Notes under the pieces: generated by a model
What the model was told of the DNA's origin: nothing
What the model saw: the letters and a program-made list of their open reading frames with translations, nothing else
The model's database searches: none
Shown: positions 25,277 through 34,226 of the stretch, piece after piece
Layout of the letters: the number at the start of each line of letters is the position of its first letter
Numbering within the stretch: position 1 is the stretch's first letter
Assembly (NCBI GenBank): GCA_913058575.1
Contig: CAJXRF010000026.1
Span: 1 to 59,962 of the forward strand
Source: an uncultured Bermanella sp.
GTDB lineage: Bacteria; Pseudomonadota; Gammaproteobacteria; Pseudomonadales; Oceanobacteraceae
DNA: 59,962 nucleotides
Direction of reading: 5' to 3'
Translations under genes and position numbers: made by a program

Positions 25277-26362
25277 ATGAATGCTTCTTTAAGCCTGTTT
25301 ATCTTCCTTTTTTTTATGAGTCTCTTTACTCATGCCAGCGAGCTAAAAGTACTCACTTGGGATGGCTATGTGATGCCCCAAGAAGTACAAGCGGTGAATA
25401 AACTGCTAAAAGATAAAGGCTATGATATTACTGTGAAAGTCATATCTCCTTGGGCCGAAGGACCTGAGCAAATGTATAAATTATTACGTGCTCAAAAGGC
25501 CGATATCTCATTTCTTACCCTTAATTACATTAAAATGCAGGACAGTAAAACGGCTCGCTTATTACAAGCTATTAATGTTAATTCTCCACGGTTAACAAAT
25601 TATCAGTATTTATCTAAGTCACTTACTAACATTGCTATGGGTTTGAATAAGGGTGGTAAACCCTTATATATTCCTTGGGGCGGTGGTGCTTATGGTATTT
25701 GGGTGAACAATGAAAAAGTGAAAGCCAGTGATGTGCCTAGCAGTGTTGAAGAACTATGGGCGCCACGTTGGAAAGGAAAGTTGTCTTTAAGTCAGGGCCA
25801 GGTGCAACCTAATATTGCTTTGGCATTACTAGCATTAGGTAAGCCACCATTTTACTTAAACGATTTAGCGCAGAGCCGGGAAAAGCTAAACACAGTCATC
25901 AGTAATGATAATACCATTCAAAATAAGGTGACGGCGCTTTATAAACAGGTGGGACTTTTCTGGCCAAGTGCTCCTGAATTTCGAGATGACTTTTCATTGG
26001 TGGCATCGTATGGTCCTGGTGCAGTTGCCCATAATGCCGGTGGCGCTAACTGGAGCTTAGTGAGTTTTAAAGAAGGCAATACCGTGTGGTTAGACACCAT
26101 TAATTTTAGTGTGACGTTAAGCGGTAAGCGTTTGGAAGCCGCTGAAATATTTGCTAATTATTTTATTGGGAAAACGGTGCAAAATAGAGTGGTTGGGGGT
26201 TTGGGTATGGTAGCAGCCTCAAGTGAAGTGGATAAAAACCCTTTAATTGAAGCTAACCCTAAGTTTTTTTCCGATACTATGTTTTGGCCTCCCTATCGTA
26301 AATCGGCCGACAATGTTATGAATAGCATATCAGAGAAAGCCATGAAGGATTCGGGGCATTAA
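25277..26362 (+). CDS. PotD-like extracellular solute-binding protein
   Basis: A 361-residue exported protein with a signal peptide (SLFIFLFFMSLFTHA, cut before SELK). It belongs to the spermidine/putrescine-type binding family: LKVLTWDGYVMPQEV at the mature N-terminus, IPWGGGAYGIWVNNEKV and SVEELWAPRWKGKLSLS. No ABC permease or ATPase gene is adjacent, so its transporter, if any, is encoded elsewhere. The ligand could be a polyamine or another small cation. It ends in a hairpin shared with the convergent Rid gene. Confidence 0.85.
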   Translation: MNASLSLFIFLFFMSLFTHASELKVLTWDGYVMPQEVQAVNKLLKDKGYDITVKVISPWAEGPEQMYKLLRAQKADISFLTLNYIKMQDSKTARLLQAINVNSPRLTNYQYLSKSLTNIAMGLNKGGKPLYIPWGGGAYGIWVNNEKVKASDVPSSVEELWAPRWKGKLSLSQGQVQPNIALALLALGKPPFYLNDLAQSREKLNTVISNDNTIQNKVTALYKQVGLFWPSAPEFRDDFSLVASYGPGAVAHNAGGANWSLVSFKEGNTVWLDTINFSVTLSGKRLEAAEIFANYFIGKTVQNRVVGGLGMVAASSEVDKNPLIEANPKFFSDTMFWPPYRKSADNVMNSISEKAMKDSGH

Positions 26363-26380
26363 CCTTTCAAAATAAAGTTT

Positions 26381-26418
26381 GATGATGAAGAGATGGGTGC
26401 CTTCATCATCGAATTTTA
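26381..26418. terminator. Hairpin between convergent genes
   Basis: A 10-bp perfect stem, GATGATGAAG/CTTCATCATC, with a 10-base loop followed by AATTTTA. It lies between the PotD-like gene and the Rid gene and probably terminates both. Confidence 0.65.
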
Positions 26419-26428
26419 TGTATTAAAA

Positions 26429-26818
26429 CTACAGTTTAGCTACGCACTTAATTTCTAATAATAATTCAGGCATCACCAGTGCAGTGACCTGTACCAATGT
26501 TTGGCATACTTCAGCAGCGCCTCCATAAAATTCACTTCTTGAGGCAAATACCGCTTCGCTTTGCTGCATTAAATCTTTCATATCGGTGGTAAACCAAGTC
26601 TCATCCACAATATTTTTTGCGCTAGCATCAAACTGTTGTAAGACGTGTTTGATATTGGCATAAGCCAGCTGGGTTTGTTCCACAATATTGGCACCGGGCG
26701 AGCCATCGTGTTTGACACCTACTTGACCCGAGATATACAGGGTGTCATCCACCTTGACCGCTTGGGCATAAATATTGTTGTAGGGGCCTGCACTGTAAAC
26801 TTCTTTGGATATTGCCAT
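26429..26818 (-). CDS. Rid-family protein lacking the conserved Arg
   Basis: A 129-residue member of the RidA/YjgF superfamily: SAGPYNNIYAQAVKVDDTLY, ISGQVGV, and FYGGAAEVCQTLVQVTALVM near the C-terminus. Canonical RidA enzymes deaminate reactive enamines and imines using an Arg in the PARS-x-VEV segment. Here Gln stands at that place (CQTLVQV). It should therefore belong to a Rid subfamily without that deaminase activity or with another ligand. It is a single gene, convergent with the PotD-like gene. Confidence 0.85.
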   Translation of the reverse strand: MAISKEVYSAGPYNNIYAQAVKVDDTLYISGQVGVKHDGSPGANIVEQTQLAYANIKHVLQQFDASAKNIVDETWFTTDMKDLMQQSEAVFASRSEFYGGAAEVCQTLVQVTALVMPELLLEIKCVAKL

Positions 26819-27385
26819 GGTTTACTCTTGTGGTTGTTATCTGGTGGATAGTACTAAGTGTTGTCGTAGATCCGCTAGTATTAACAAATATGGCATTTTC
26901 AACAATTCTTTCAAAACATTTGTATGTTAAACAGTGACCTTTATCAGTTTTTAGTGAATGGCTTGCTCATGAGGCGCAGTACGTAAATACCTAGGAGTCT
27001 GAGAGTGGGCTAATCACCAGTCTAACTGGTACTTATGTATTGGTGGCGAATAAGCACTTATCAAGCGGTAGCGCGGTCAGATTCCGTTGTTTTAAGATCA
27101 TAAAGGCGTCCATTGCGGCCCATTCATTAAGGTAACGGGTCTTAAATGCACTGCCATAACGCAAATGAGCTTTACTAGATGACTCTTAAATAGCTAATCC
27201 CAGTATTTGGCAGGGTCGGTTCAATATTGAATACACTCTCTTAAAATGGCCCTGCAGCACATTAAAATACTTAATTGAAATCCTTCAAATTTTTAGGCCA
27301 TACCCATCGGCTTATTGCGCACTTCTGCGCGCTCACCCGCCATATACTTGTTTTACCAAATCAAGCACAACAAGCGGAGTTACTC
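26819..27385. other. Intergenic stretch between divergent genes
   Basis: No gene is supported. The DoxX frame is open upstream to 27275, but the ribosome-binding site and family length favour the start at 27386. Promoters of the rid gene and the doxX operon must lie here. Confidence 0.45.
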
Positions 27386-27841
27386 ATGAACGTATTATCA
27401 GCTACCAATATAAAAGCCATTCTAGCCAGTAAAGCAGGCTATGCCGCCACACTGCTTCGAGTGCCTGTGGGCCTAGTGTTAATGGCCCATGGCTCACAAA
27501 AACTATTTGGCTGGATGGGAGGCTATGGACTAGAAGGAACCGGTCAATGGATGGCTTCGGTGGGGTTCGAGCCAGGTTACCTTATGGCTTTAATGGCCGG
27601 CAGCGCCGAATTCTTTGGCGGTTTGGCCTTGGTATTAGGGTTACTGACTCGCCCTGCGGCCTTGGTACTGACATTTATGTTGGCAATGGCCATGACGCTG
27701 CATGTTGGCAATGGTTTATTCATGAGCAATAACGGTTATGAATATGCCCTGACTCTACTGGTGGTGTCGTTGGCACTGCTTGTTCAAGGTGGCGGCAAGT
27801 TTTCTTTAGACCAAATCCTTGTTTCAAAAATTAATTCATAG
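27386..27841 (+). CDS. DoxX-family membrane protein
   Basis: About 151 residues from the ATG at 27386 (GGAG 7 bases upstream). It has four membrane helices and the DoxX pattern: ATLLRVPVGLVLMAHGSQKL, FGWMGGYGLEGT, and AEFFGGLALVLGLLTRPAAL. It resembles YqjF/DoxD-type quinone-linked membrane proteins. In E. coli a doxX-type gene (yqjF) sits next to the glutathionyl-hydroquinone reductase gene yqjG, and the same neighbour is found here. Its role is probably in quinone/redox or thiol stress. Confidence 0.88.
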   Translation: MNVLSATNIKAILASKAGYAATLLRVPVGLVLMAHGSQKLFGWMGGYGLEGTGQWMASVGFEPGYLMALMAGSAEFFGGLALVLGLLTRPAALVLTFMLAMAMTLHVGNGLFMSNNGYEYALTLLVVSLALLVQGGGKFSLDQILVSKINS

Positions 27842-27852
27842 GTTAAAAACAA

Positions 27853-27891
27853 AAGTAAAAACTTAAATTAAATAAATTTAAGTTTTTACTT
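27853..27891 (+). terminator. Perfect 17-bp AT-rich hairpin
   Basis: Arms of 17 bases (AAGTAAAAACTTAAATT and its complement) around an AAATA loop, directly after doxX. It may act as an attenuating terminator or a processing site between doxX and the next gene; no long T run follows. Confidence 0.6.
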
Positions 27892-27930
27892 AATTATTCA
27901 TTTTAAAAAATAAAGAATTAGGAGTAGTAC

Positions 27931-28890
27931 ATGGGCTTGTTAGTAGATGGCAAATGGCTAGATCAGTGGTATGACACCAGTGCTAGCGGTGGTGAATTTA
28001 TTCGCCAAGATGCTCAATTTAGAAATACCATAGGTCAGGGAAGTGAATTTCCTGTGGAATCGAATCGTTATCATTTATATGTGTCACTGGCTTGTCCTTG
28101 GGCTCATAGAACATTAATTTTTCGTAAAATTAAAAAACTAGAGCAGCATATTGGTGTGACGGTAGTGAAAGCCGAAATGCTCAATCATGGTTGGGAAATA
28201 AGCGATGAAGATATAGCTACTTTTTCACCAAGCCCCATTCGTGATATTCAATACATGCACCAAGTGTATACCCACATGAACGCTAATTATAATGGTCGCG
28301 TGACCGTACCTGTTTTATGGGATAAAAAAACAAACCGAATTGTAAATAATGAATCTTCAGAAATTATTCGAATTTTAAACAGCGCCTTCAATGAATTAAC
28401 CGATGTTAAAACTGATTATTATCCGCAAGCGTTAAAATCGCAAATAGATGAAATTAATGATCTAGTTTACCACGCCATTAATAATGGTGTTTATAAAGTG
28501 GGTTTTGCCACGGCGCAAGATGTTTATGAAAAACATTTTAAGGTGTTATTTAAAGCTTTAGACACTATTGAAGCGCGCTTAGATAAACAGCGCTATCTAG
28601 TGGGCAATACAATCACCGAGGCCGATTGGCGTTTGTTCACCACGCTAATACGCTTTGATAGTGTGTACTTTGGTCACTTTAAAACCAATTTAAAACAAAT
28701 TGAAAACTACGCCAATTTATCTAACTATGTGCGTGATTTGTATCAGCAACCCGGTGTCAGTGAAACGGTTAACTTTGAGCACATAAAAGTTCATTACTAC
28801 TATAGCCACGACACCATTAATCCTACTAGAGTGGTGCCTGTGGGCCCTGAGATTAATTATTTATCTAGCCATAATCGCGATAGGTTTTAA
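27931..28890 (+). CDS. yqjG: Glutathionyl-hydroquinone reductase (Xi-class GST, YqjG-like)
   Basis: A 319-residue cytoplasmic enzyme that reduces glutathionyl-hydroquinones to hydroquinones using glutathione. The catalytic Cys is in SLACPWAHR (Cys55), followed by the thioredoxin-like N domain with TVPVLWDKKTNRIVNNESSE. The all-alpha C domain holds RYLVGNTITEADWRLFTTLI and the C-terminal NPTRVVPVGP, all typical of the ECM4/YqjG class. AGGAG precedes the ATG. The pirin gene begins 1 base after its stop. Confidence 0.92.
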   Translation: MGLLVDGKWLDQWYDTSASGGEFIRQDAQFRNTIGQGSEFPVESNRYHLYVSLACPWAHRTLIFRKIKKLEQHIGVTVVKAEMLNHGWEISDEDIATFSPSPIRDIQYMHQVYTHMNANYNGRVTVPVLWDKKTNRIVNNESSEIIRILNSAFNELTDVKTDYYPQALKSQIDEINDLVYHAINNGVYKVGFATAQDVYEKHFKVLFKALDTIEARLDKQRYLVGNTITEADWRLFTTLIRFDSVYFGHFKTNLKQIENYANLSNYVRDLYQQPGVSETVNFEHIKVHYYYSHDTINPTRVVPVGPEINYLSSHNRDRF

Positions 28891-28891
28891 T

Positions 28892-29581
28892 ATGGATTAT
28901 TTTCGCCGAGCCAATGAACGTGGCCATGCCCACCATGGATGGTTAAATAGTTTTCACAGTTTTTCGTTTGCCTCATATTATGACCCTAGTCATATGGGCA
29001 TTTCGGTATTAAGGGTCATTAACGATGATACCGTGGCAGGAGGTGCTGGCTTCGGTGCCCATGGTCATGATGATATGGAGATTATCTCCTACGTACTGGA
29101 AGGCAGTATTGAGCACCGAGACAGTATGGGGCATGTATCGGTATTAAAAGCCGGTGAAGTGCAACGCATGAGCGCTGGCACAGGCGTGCGTCATTCAGAA
29201 TACAATCCATCCCCTAAAATGCCCTTACACTTTTTGCAAATTTGGATCTTACCAAAAAAGAAATCGGTAAAACCCAGTTACGAGCAAAAGTTTATTGAAC
29301 AAACCTCTACCTTGACGCCATTAGTGACGCCAAATGGCAAAAATGGATCATTAACGATAAATCAAGATGCGGGTATTTATCGACTAGAATTAAAAGCAGC
29401 GCAAAAACACAATTTTAAACGTAACCATCGAACCGGTTATTTACACATATTGTCTGGTAGTGCCCGTATCAATGAGACATTAGTGGCCAAAGGCGATGGA
29501 ATCGGGTTAACTAGCGCCGCCGAACTTAACCTCACAGCCAGTACTGAAGGCTTACAGGCTTTATGGTTTGATTTGCCCTAA
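28892..29581 (+). CDS. Pirin-family protein (quercetinase-like, YhaK type)
   Basis: A 229-residue bicupin of the pirin family. The metal site is complete: GAHGHDDMEII with His57 and His59, and His101/Glu103 in VRHSEYN. Bacterial relatives such as YhaK and YhhW have quercetin 2,3-dioxygenase activity or sense redox state. It starts 1 base after the reductase gene, so the two are co-translated. The pairing of a hydroquinone reductase with a quercetinase-like cupin points to handling of phenolic or quinone compounds. Confidence 0.92.
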   Translation: MDYFRRANERGHAHHGWLNSFHSFSFASYYDPSHMGISVLRVINDDTVAGGAGFGAHGHDDMEIISYVLEGSIEHRDSMGHVSVLKAGEVQRMSAGTGVRHSEYNPSPKMPLHFLQIWILPKKKSVKPSYEQKFIEQTSTLTPLVTPNGKNGSLTINQDAGIYRLELKAAQKHNFKRNHRTGYLHILSGSARINETLVAKGDGIGLTSAAELNLTASTEGLQALWFDLP

Positions 29582-29606
29582 CATGTTTTACGAGAAATAT
29601 TTTTAA

Positions 29607-30350
29607 ATGCCTGAATTGTTTTACTCGCCACTGTTTTGCTTCCTCGCTGTTATTGGCGTCATCATGACTGGTATTTCTAAATCTGGATTTGCCGGAGGTG
29701 CGGGTGTGGTGGCGGTGCCTTTATTAGCACTGGTGATGCCGTTGCCCCAAGCGGCAGCATTAATGTTGCCAGTGTTGATATTTATGGATATAAAAATCAT
29801 TCGTGAATATCGCCAGCATGTGAATTACAAAGAAGTATTTAAAATATTACCCGCGGCTATTTTTGGGATTGTGCTAGCGGGTTTTATGATGGGCAGTTTC
29901 AGTGACGATGGCTTAATGATCTTGTTGGCCATTATCAGTATTGTATTTTCAGCTTGGAAAAAACTATTACCTTTCTTGGGAAATATGCCTGGGGCAGCTT
30001 GGTTGTGGGGAAGCATTTCAGGGCTTACCAGCACACTAATACATGCAGGGGGGCCACCTATTAACTTGTATTTTCTTGCTCGTCAACTTCCCAAAATGAG
30101 TTGGCTTGCTAGTGTAGCGGTTTTTTTTGGTGTATTAAACATTGTTAAAATTGTTCCGTATTTTTTTCTTGGACAATGGCAACAGGAAGTATTAATTAGT
30201 TCAATCGTCTTATTGCCATTTGCCTGGCTTGGGGTGAAACTGGGCAAAGACATTCAGCATAACATGAGCGAAGAAACCTTTATGTTGGTTTGCCGGGTAC
30301 TATTATTTAGCTCAGGTGTGATGTTATTAATTAAAGCCATTGCTTACTAA
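29607..30350 (+). CDS. TauE/SafE-family membrane exporter
   Basis: A 247-residue protein with about eight membrane helices in two repeated halves, the TauE/SafE (DUF81) pattern: GISKSGFAGGAGVVAVPLLA near the N-terminus and LTSTLIHAGGPPINLYFLAR in the middle. Members move organic or sulfur anions such as sulfite or sulfoacetate. It follows pirin by 25 bases and is probably the last gene of the doxX operon. The substrate is unknown. Confidence 0.88.
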   Translation: MPELFYSPLFCFLAVIGVIMTGISKSGFAGGAGVVAVPLLALVMPLPQAAALMLPVLIFMDIKIIREYRQHVNYKEVFKILPAAIFGIVLAGFMMGSFSDDGLMILLAIISIVFSAWKKLLPFLGNMPGAAWLWGSISGLTSTLIHAGGPPINLYFLARQLPKMSWLASVAVFFGVLNIVKIVPYFFLGQWQQEVLISSIVLLPFAWLGVKLGKDIQHNMSEETFMLVCRVLLFSSGVMLLIKAIAY

Positions 30351-30609
30351 AAACTCCCTAATTAAAGCCCCCACGATTTTTAGCTTTCAAGAATCACTTT
30401 AGAATAATCTTTCGTAAAAATAAGACAGCTTGCAAGTAATTGGCGCAGGCTGTTCACTTTCTATTTTCATTTCGTGCCAATATCCCCTGCTTGGCCAATT
30501 ACCACATATCGCAATGAAAGCCCTGTGCTAGCGTCAATTGTGATGTCGATTTTGCTGTCTTGAAAAAGCCGTTATCGATTAACTAATTGATGAAGAGGGA
30601 GAGTCAAAA

Positions 30610-32652
30610 ATGTTGTGGTTTCATTTTAAAAAATTAGCTTTTAAGAAACTTCTTTTAAAAAAAATTGTAAAAAACTTGGTAGTGACAACGTGTGCCAGCA
30701 TGGGCATGGTAAGTCTAGCCACTGGTGCCACCGATAATTATTTAATTGGTGTCGGTAAATACGATGTAACCGGCAGTGCAGCTGAAATTGGCATGATGGG
30801 TTATGCGGTGCCCGAGCAAAAAAGTGCCGGTATTCATAATCGCCAATATGCTCGTGCTTATATTGCTGTAGATGAAAACAGTGGCAATCGTGTGGTGTTT
30901 GTCAACGTTGACGCAGGTGCATTATTTCAATCAGTGCAACAGGGGGTCGTGAATAAACTCTCTAACAGCTATGGCAGCTTATACACAGATCAAAATATAA
31001 TTTTAAGTGCTACCCATACTCATGGGGCCATTGGTGGCCAAAGTCATTACGCTTTATATGATTTTACCATTTTAGGTTTCATTGAAGAAAATTATGACGC
31101 GCACGTGAATGGTATTGTCGCGGCCATAAAAGAAGCTCATGACAATTTAAAACCGGGCCATATTTTGTTTAATTCAGGCAGCTTAACCAATGCCAGTATT
31201 AATCGCTCTATGGAAGCCTATAACAATAATCCAGCCACTGAGCGCAATAGTTACGGCGAAGCCATCGACAGTGAAATGCAAGTGCTGCGTTTGGTTCAAG
31301 AAGGGCAAGACGTGGGCATGATCAGTTGGTTTGGTGTGCACCCCACTTCCATGAAAAATACTAACACGCTGTTAAGCAGTGACAATAAAGGACGGGCTCA
31401 ATACCGTTTTGAAGAAAGTAAAGGCGGTGACTTTATTGCCGGTTTTGCTCAGTCTAATCATGCCGATACCAGCCCGAACATAGAAGGGAATGGTGTGGGC
31501 CCAAGCCCAAGCGATGACATGTTTGAAAACACTGAAATCATTGGTGATCGCCAATACGAAAAAGCCTTGGCACTTTATAATAATGCCAGCGAGCAATTAA
31601 GCGGTACCATAGATTTTCGTCATCAGTACAACGACTACTCAAACATGGTGGTGCGCAGTGAATTTACCGATGGTCAAACGCAACAAACCTGTGAGGCGGC
31701 TTTGGGTTATTCATTTGGCGCTGGTACCGAAGATGGCTTAGGCTCAGATGCCTTTAATGAAGGGCAACGTGAAACCAATCCTATTTGGCAAGTGGCCACC
31801 TATACGCTCACACCGCCTAGCCAAGCGGATATTGATTGCCAATATCCTAAACCTATTTTGTTAAAGCAAAGTGGTTTTGACCCTTACCCATGGACCCCAG
31901 AAGTGCTGCCCACTTCTATTGTAAAAGTGGGGCAATTGGTTTTGTTAGCGGTACCTGGTGAATTTACCGTGATGTCGGGCCGTCGTTTACGCAATACAGT
32001 ACAAGCCGTTTTGGGTGATGAAAATCATTATGTGGTGGCGGGCTTATCCAATGCCTATGCAGGCTACGTGACCACCAAAGAAGAATACGACATGCAACAT
32101 TATGAAGGGGGTTCTACCCATTTTGGCCCTTGGACATTGGCGGCGTTCCAGCAAACTTTTAACGATTTAGCGTTGAATATGACCATGGGATCAAGCTCCA
32201 TGGACACTGCCACGCCACGAGATTTAAGTGATTCAACTTTATATAACTTTGCCACTGGTGTGGTGCATGATCAGGCGCCCATTTTTAAATCCATTGGCGA
32301 CGTGGTGAGCGATGCTAGTTCAAGTTATAGCAAGGGTGACAAAGTTAAGGTGAAGTTCTGGACCGGCCACCCACGTAATAATTTGCGCACAGAAGATACT
32401 TTCTTAAAAGTACAGAGAAAAGTGTCGGGTAACTGGGTCACCGTGGCCGATGATAACGATTGGGAAACCAAATATAAGTGGGATCGCATCGATGGCTTTT
32501 GGGGCACCAGTCAAGCCACTATTGAGTGGGTGATTCCAAGTGATGCATCAAGCGGTACCTATCGCATTAAACACTATGGAAATAAGAAAGCAGTGGGTTC
32601 TGGTAATATCAGTAGTTTCACTGGCAAAAGCCGCAGCTTTTCAGTGAACTAA
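30610..32652 (+). CDS. Neutral ceramidase (alkaline ceramidase family), exported
   Basis: A 680-residue enzyme that hydrolyses ceramide to sphingosine and fatty acid. A Lys-rich N-terminus and hydrophobic core (~20-40) form a signal peptide. Family landmarks are IGVGKYDVTGSAAEIGMMGY, the zinc ligands in SATHTHGAIGG (His136, His138) and FGVHPTSM (His244), and the catalytic Ser in LSSDNKG (Ser257). VPGEFTVMSGRRLR and NAYAGYVTTKEEY follow, and an Ig-like domain forms the C-terminus. Length and motifs match the Pseudomonas enzyme (about 670 residues). The organism itself need not make ceramide, so it probably acts on host or algal/dinoflagellate lipids. GGGAGAG precedes the ATG. Confidence 0.93.
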   Translation: MLWFHFKKLAFKKLLLKKIVKNLVVTTCASMGMVSLATGATDNYLIGVGKYDVTGSAAEIGMMGYAVPEQKSAGIHNRQYARAYIAVDENSGNRVVFVNVDAGALFQSVQQGVVNKLSNSYGSLYTDQNIILSATHTHGAIGGQSHYALYDFTILGFIEENYDAHVNGIVAAIKEAHDNLKPGHILFNSGSLTNASINRSMEAYNNNPATERNSYGEAIDSEMQVLRLVQEGQDVGMISWFGVHPTSMKNTNTLLSSDNKGRAQYRFEESKGGDFIAGFAQSNHADTSPNIEGNGVGPSPSDDMFENTEIIGDRQYEKALALYNNASEQLSGTIDFRHQYNDYSNMVVRSEFTDGQTQQTCEAALGYSFGAGTEDGLGSDAFNEGQRETNPIWQVATYTLTPPSQADIDCQYPKPILLKQSGFDPYPWTPEVLPTSIVKVGQLVLLAVPGEFTVMSGRRLRNTVQAVLGDENHYVVAGLSNAYAGYVTTKEEYDMQHYEGGSTHFGPWTLAAFQQTFNDLALNMTMGSSSMDTATPRDLSDSTLYNFATGVVHDQAPIFKSIGDVVSDASSSYSKGDKVKVKFWTGHPRNNLRTEDTFLKVQRKVSGNWVTVADDNDWETKYKWDRIDGFWGTSQATIEWVIPSDASSGTYRIKHYGNKKAVGSGNISSFTGKSRSFSVN

Positions 32653-33013
32653 AGTGACTTTTAAATACCGGTTCGTGCCCATTAAATAAGCATGAACCGT
32701 GAGAAAAATGATAGGGATTACCGGCTAGCGATGCTTGCCTGTAATCCCTAGTACCTACTATGTTTCGGCTAGCTAGTTTCGCTTAAGCCAGCCTCTATGA
32801 CGGTTAATAGTCACCTTCTCGCTTACCCTAATTGTTCTATGTTCCCTGAAAATACTCATGATTTCTGCCTTAATTCTATGAGGCTATATGCATACAAATG
32901 TGAATTCTAGACGCTATACTAAAACGCTAGGACTCTTAAAATTGGTAAAGTTTGATATAGGCAATAATAAGCATTTGAAATTCACCATTTAAGTTTTGAT
33001 AAAGGAAGGTAAT
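32653..33013. other. Intergenic stretch with two successive hairpins
   Basis: Two imperfect stem-loops follow the ceramidase gene. One at 32669-32699 pairs CGGTTC.TGC with its complement. One at 32713-32749 pairs AGGGATTACCGG with CCTGTAATCCCT (one mismatch). Neither has a strong T run; together they may stabilise or end the transcript. The rest holds the promoter of the response-regulator gene. Confidence 0.5.
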
Positions 33014-33619
33014 TTGGCTATTAATTCGATTGTGAATATTGTTGATGATGACACCCTAATTCATAAATGGTTAGCAGCTGTATTAAAAAGCAATGGATTA
33101 CAATTTCAGTGCTACGACTGTGCAGCCAAGTTTATGAAGGACTTTGACCCATCCACTCCCGGCTGTATTTTGTTAGACCTAAAAATGCCTGAAATAAACG
33201 GATTAGAGCTTCAAAAGCATTTACAGGCCGAGGGAAATAAATCCCCTATCATCTTTTTAACTGGCACGGCAGATGTGAGCTCGGCCGTTAAAGCCCTTAA
33301 AAATGGTGCTTTTGACTTTTTAGAAAAACCCCTAGAAAAAAACACATTGTTAAATGTGGTCACCAAGGCCTTAGATCAAGACCTTAGGCAAAGATACGAA
33401 GGCCTCGAAAAGACTCAGGTTAAACGCCAGCTATCACAGTTAACCAAGCGAGAGGAGGAAGTCTTAAACTGGTTAGTGAAGGGTAAGCCTAATAAAACCA
33501 TAGCGCAGATGTTAAATATCAGTATTCGTACCGTAGAAGTACATAGAAAAAATATCATGGAGAAAACAGAGGCGGGTTCGTTAGCCAACCTAGTAAAAAT
33601 GGCCTTAGATACCAATTAA
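33014..33619 (+). CDS. FixJ-type response regulator (orphan)
   Basis: About 202 residues. The TTG at 33014 is chosen because AAGGAAGG lies just upstream and the protein then begins with the receiver domain; a TTG at 32996 is possible. The receiver has DDD (acidic pocket), the phospho-Asp in ILLDLKMPEINGLEL, the Thr in IFLTGTADV, and the Lys in FLEKPLEK. After a linker comes a LuxR-type helix-turn-helix: LTKREEEVLNWLVKGKPNKT and LNISIRTVEVHRKNIMEK. No sensor kinase is next to it. Confidence 0.92.
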   Translation: MAINSIVNIVDDDTLIHKWLAAVLKSNGLQFQCYDCAAKFMKDFDPSTPGCILLDLKMPEINGLELQKHLQAEGNKSPIIFLTGTADVSSAVKALKNGAFDFLEKPLEKNTLLNVVTKALDQDLRQRYEGLEKTQVKRQLSQLTKREEEVLNWLVKGKPNKTIAQMLNISIRTVEVHRKNIMEKTEAGSLANLVKMALDTN

Positions 33620-33823
33620 GCTATAAAGAAAATATTTCTAATAATGTGCAGCTATAAAGCAATGTTGTATATGAGGTTTTTTGGGGTATCAAATTAAGAG
33701 TGGGCTAAAGATGCGTATTTATACGTACAAAATGCCGTAAATTCTACCAATAGCAGAGCGTGACGGATTTATTTATCCTAATTGAGTGGCTTAATTTACT
33801 AATTCATTCAGCGGGAAAAAAAT

Positions 33824-34099
33824 ATGTCGCCATTTATGAGTAAAAGAAAAACATTAAAACTATTGGTTAGCTTTAGTTTTATTTTCTTGGCAATAAACTG
33901 TAATGCCAATGCCCATACTGCTTTCAATAGTTCTATTATGAGTTTTAAAGTTAACAATTTAAAGAGCTTGGCGCCTTTGCCAAGTGATCATAAATTTCTT
34001 AGGGATAGCATTGAGTGGACGGATTATTCTTTCGTTAATAAAAAAGAAAAAATTAAGGATGTAAAGTGGATTAAACGCTTAGCAGGCATTCGTCATTAA
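33824..34099 (+). CDS. Small exported hypothetical protein
   Basis: 91 residues with a signal peptide (KLLVSFSFIFLAINCNANA, cut before HTAF), leaving about 60 basic residues (NKKEKIKDVKWIKRLAGIRH at the end). AINC could be read as a weak lipobox, but cleavage at ANA is more likely. No motif is recognised. It has a modest ribosome-binding site and stands alone between a response regulator and a broken binding protein. Confidence 0.55.
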   Translation: MSPFMSKRKTLKLLVSFSFIFLAINCNANAHTAFNSSIMSFKVNNLKSLAPLPSDHKFLRDSIEWTDYSFVNKKEKIKDVKWIKRLAGIRH

Positions 34100-34226
34100 G
34101 TTTTTAGTTTAATAGATGTGAATAAGTGAAGAGGAGTGTGAGTCACTTCATAGGTGAGAGCTGAATTTCTTAACGAGATTTAATAATGGACTGGGTATGG
34201 TTTAAAATATTACAGGCTGGTGATTG

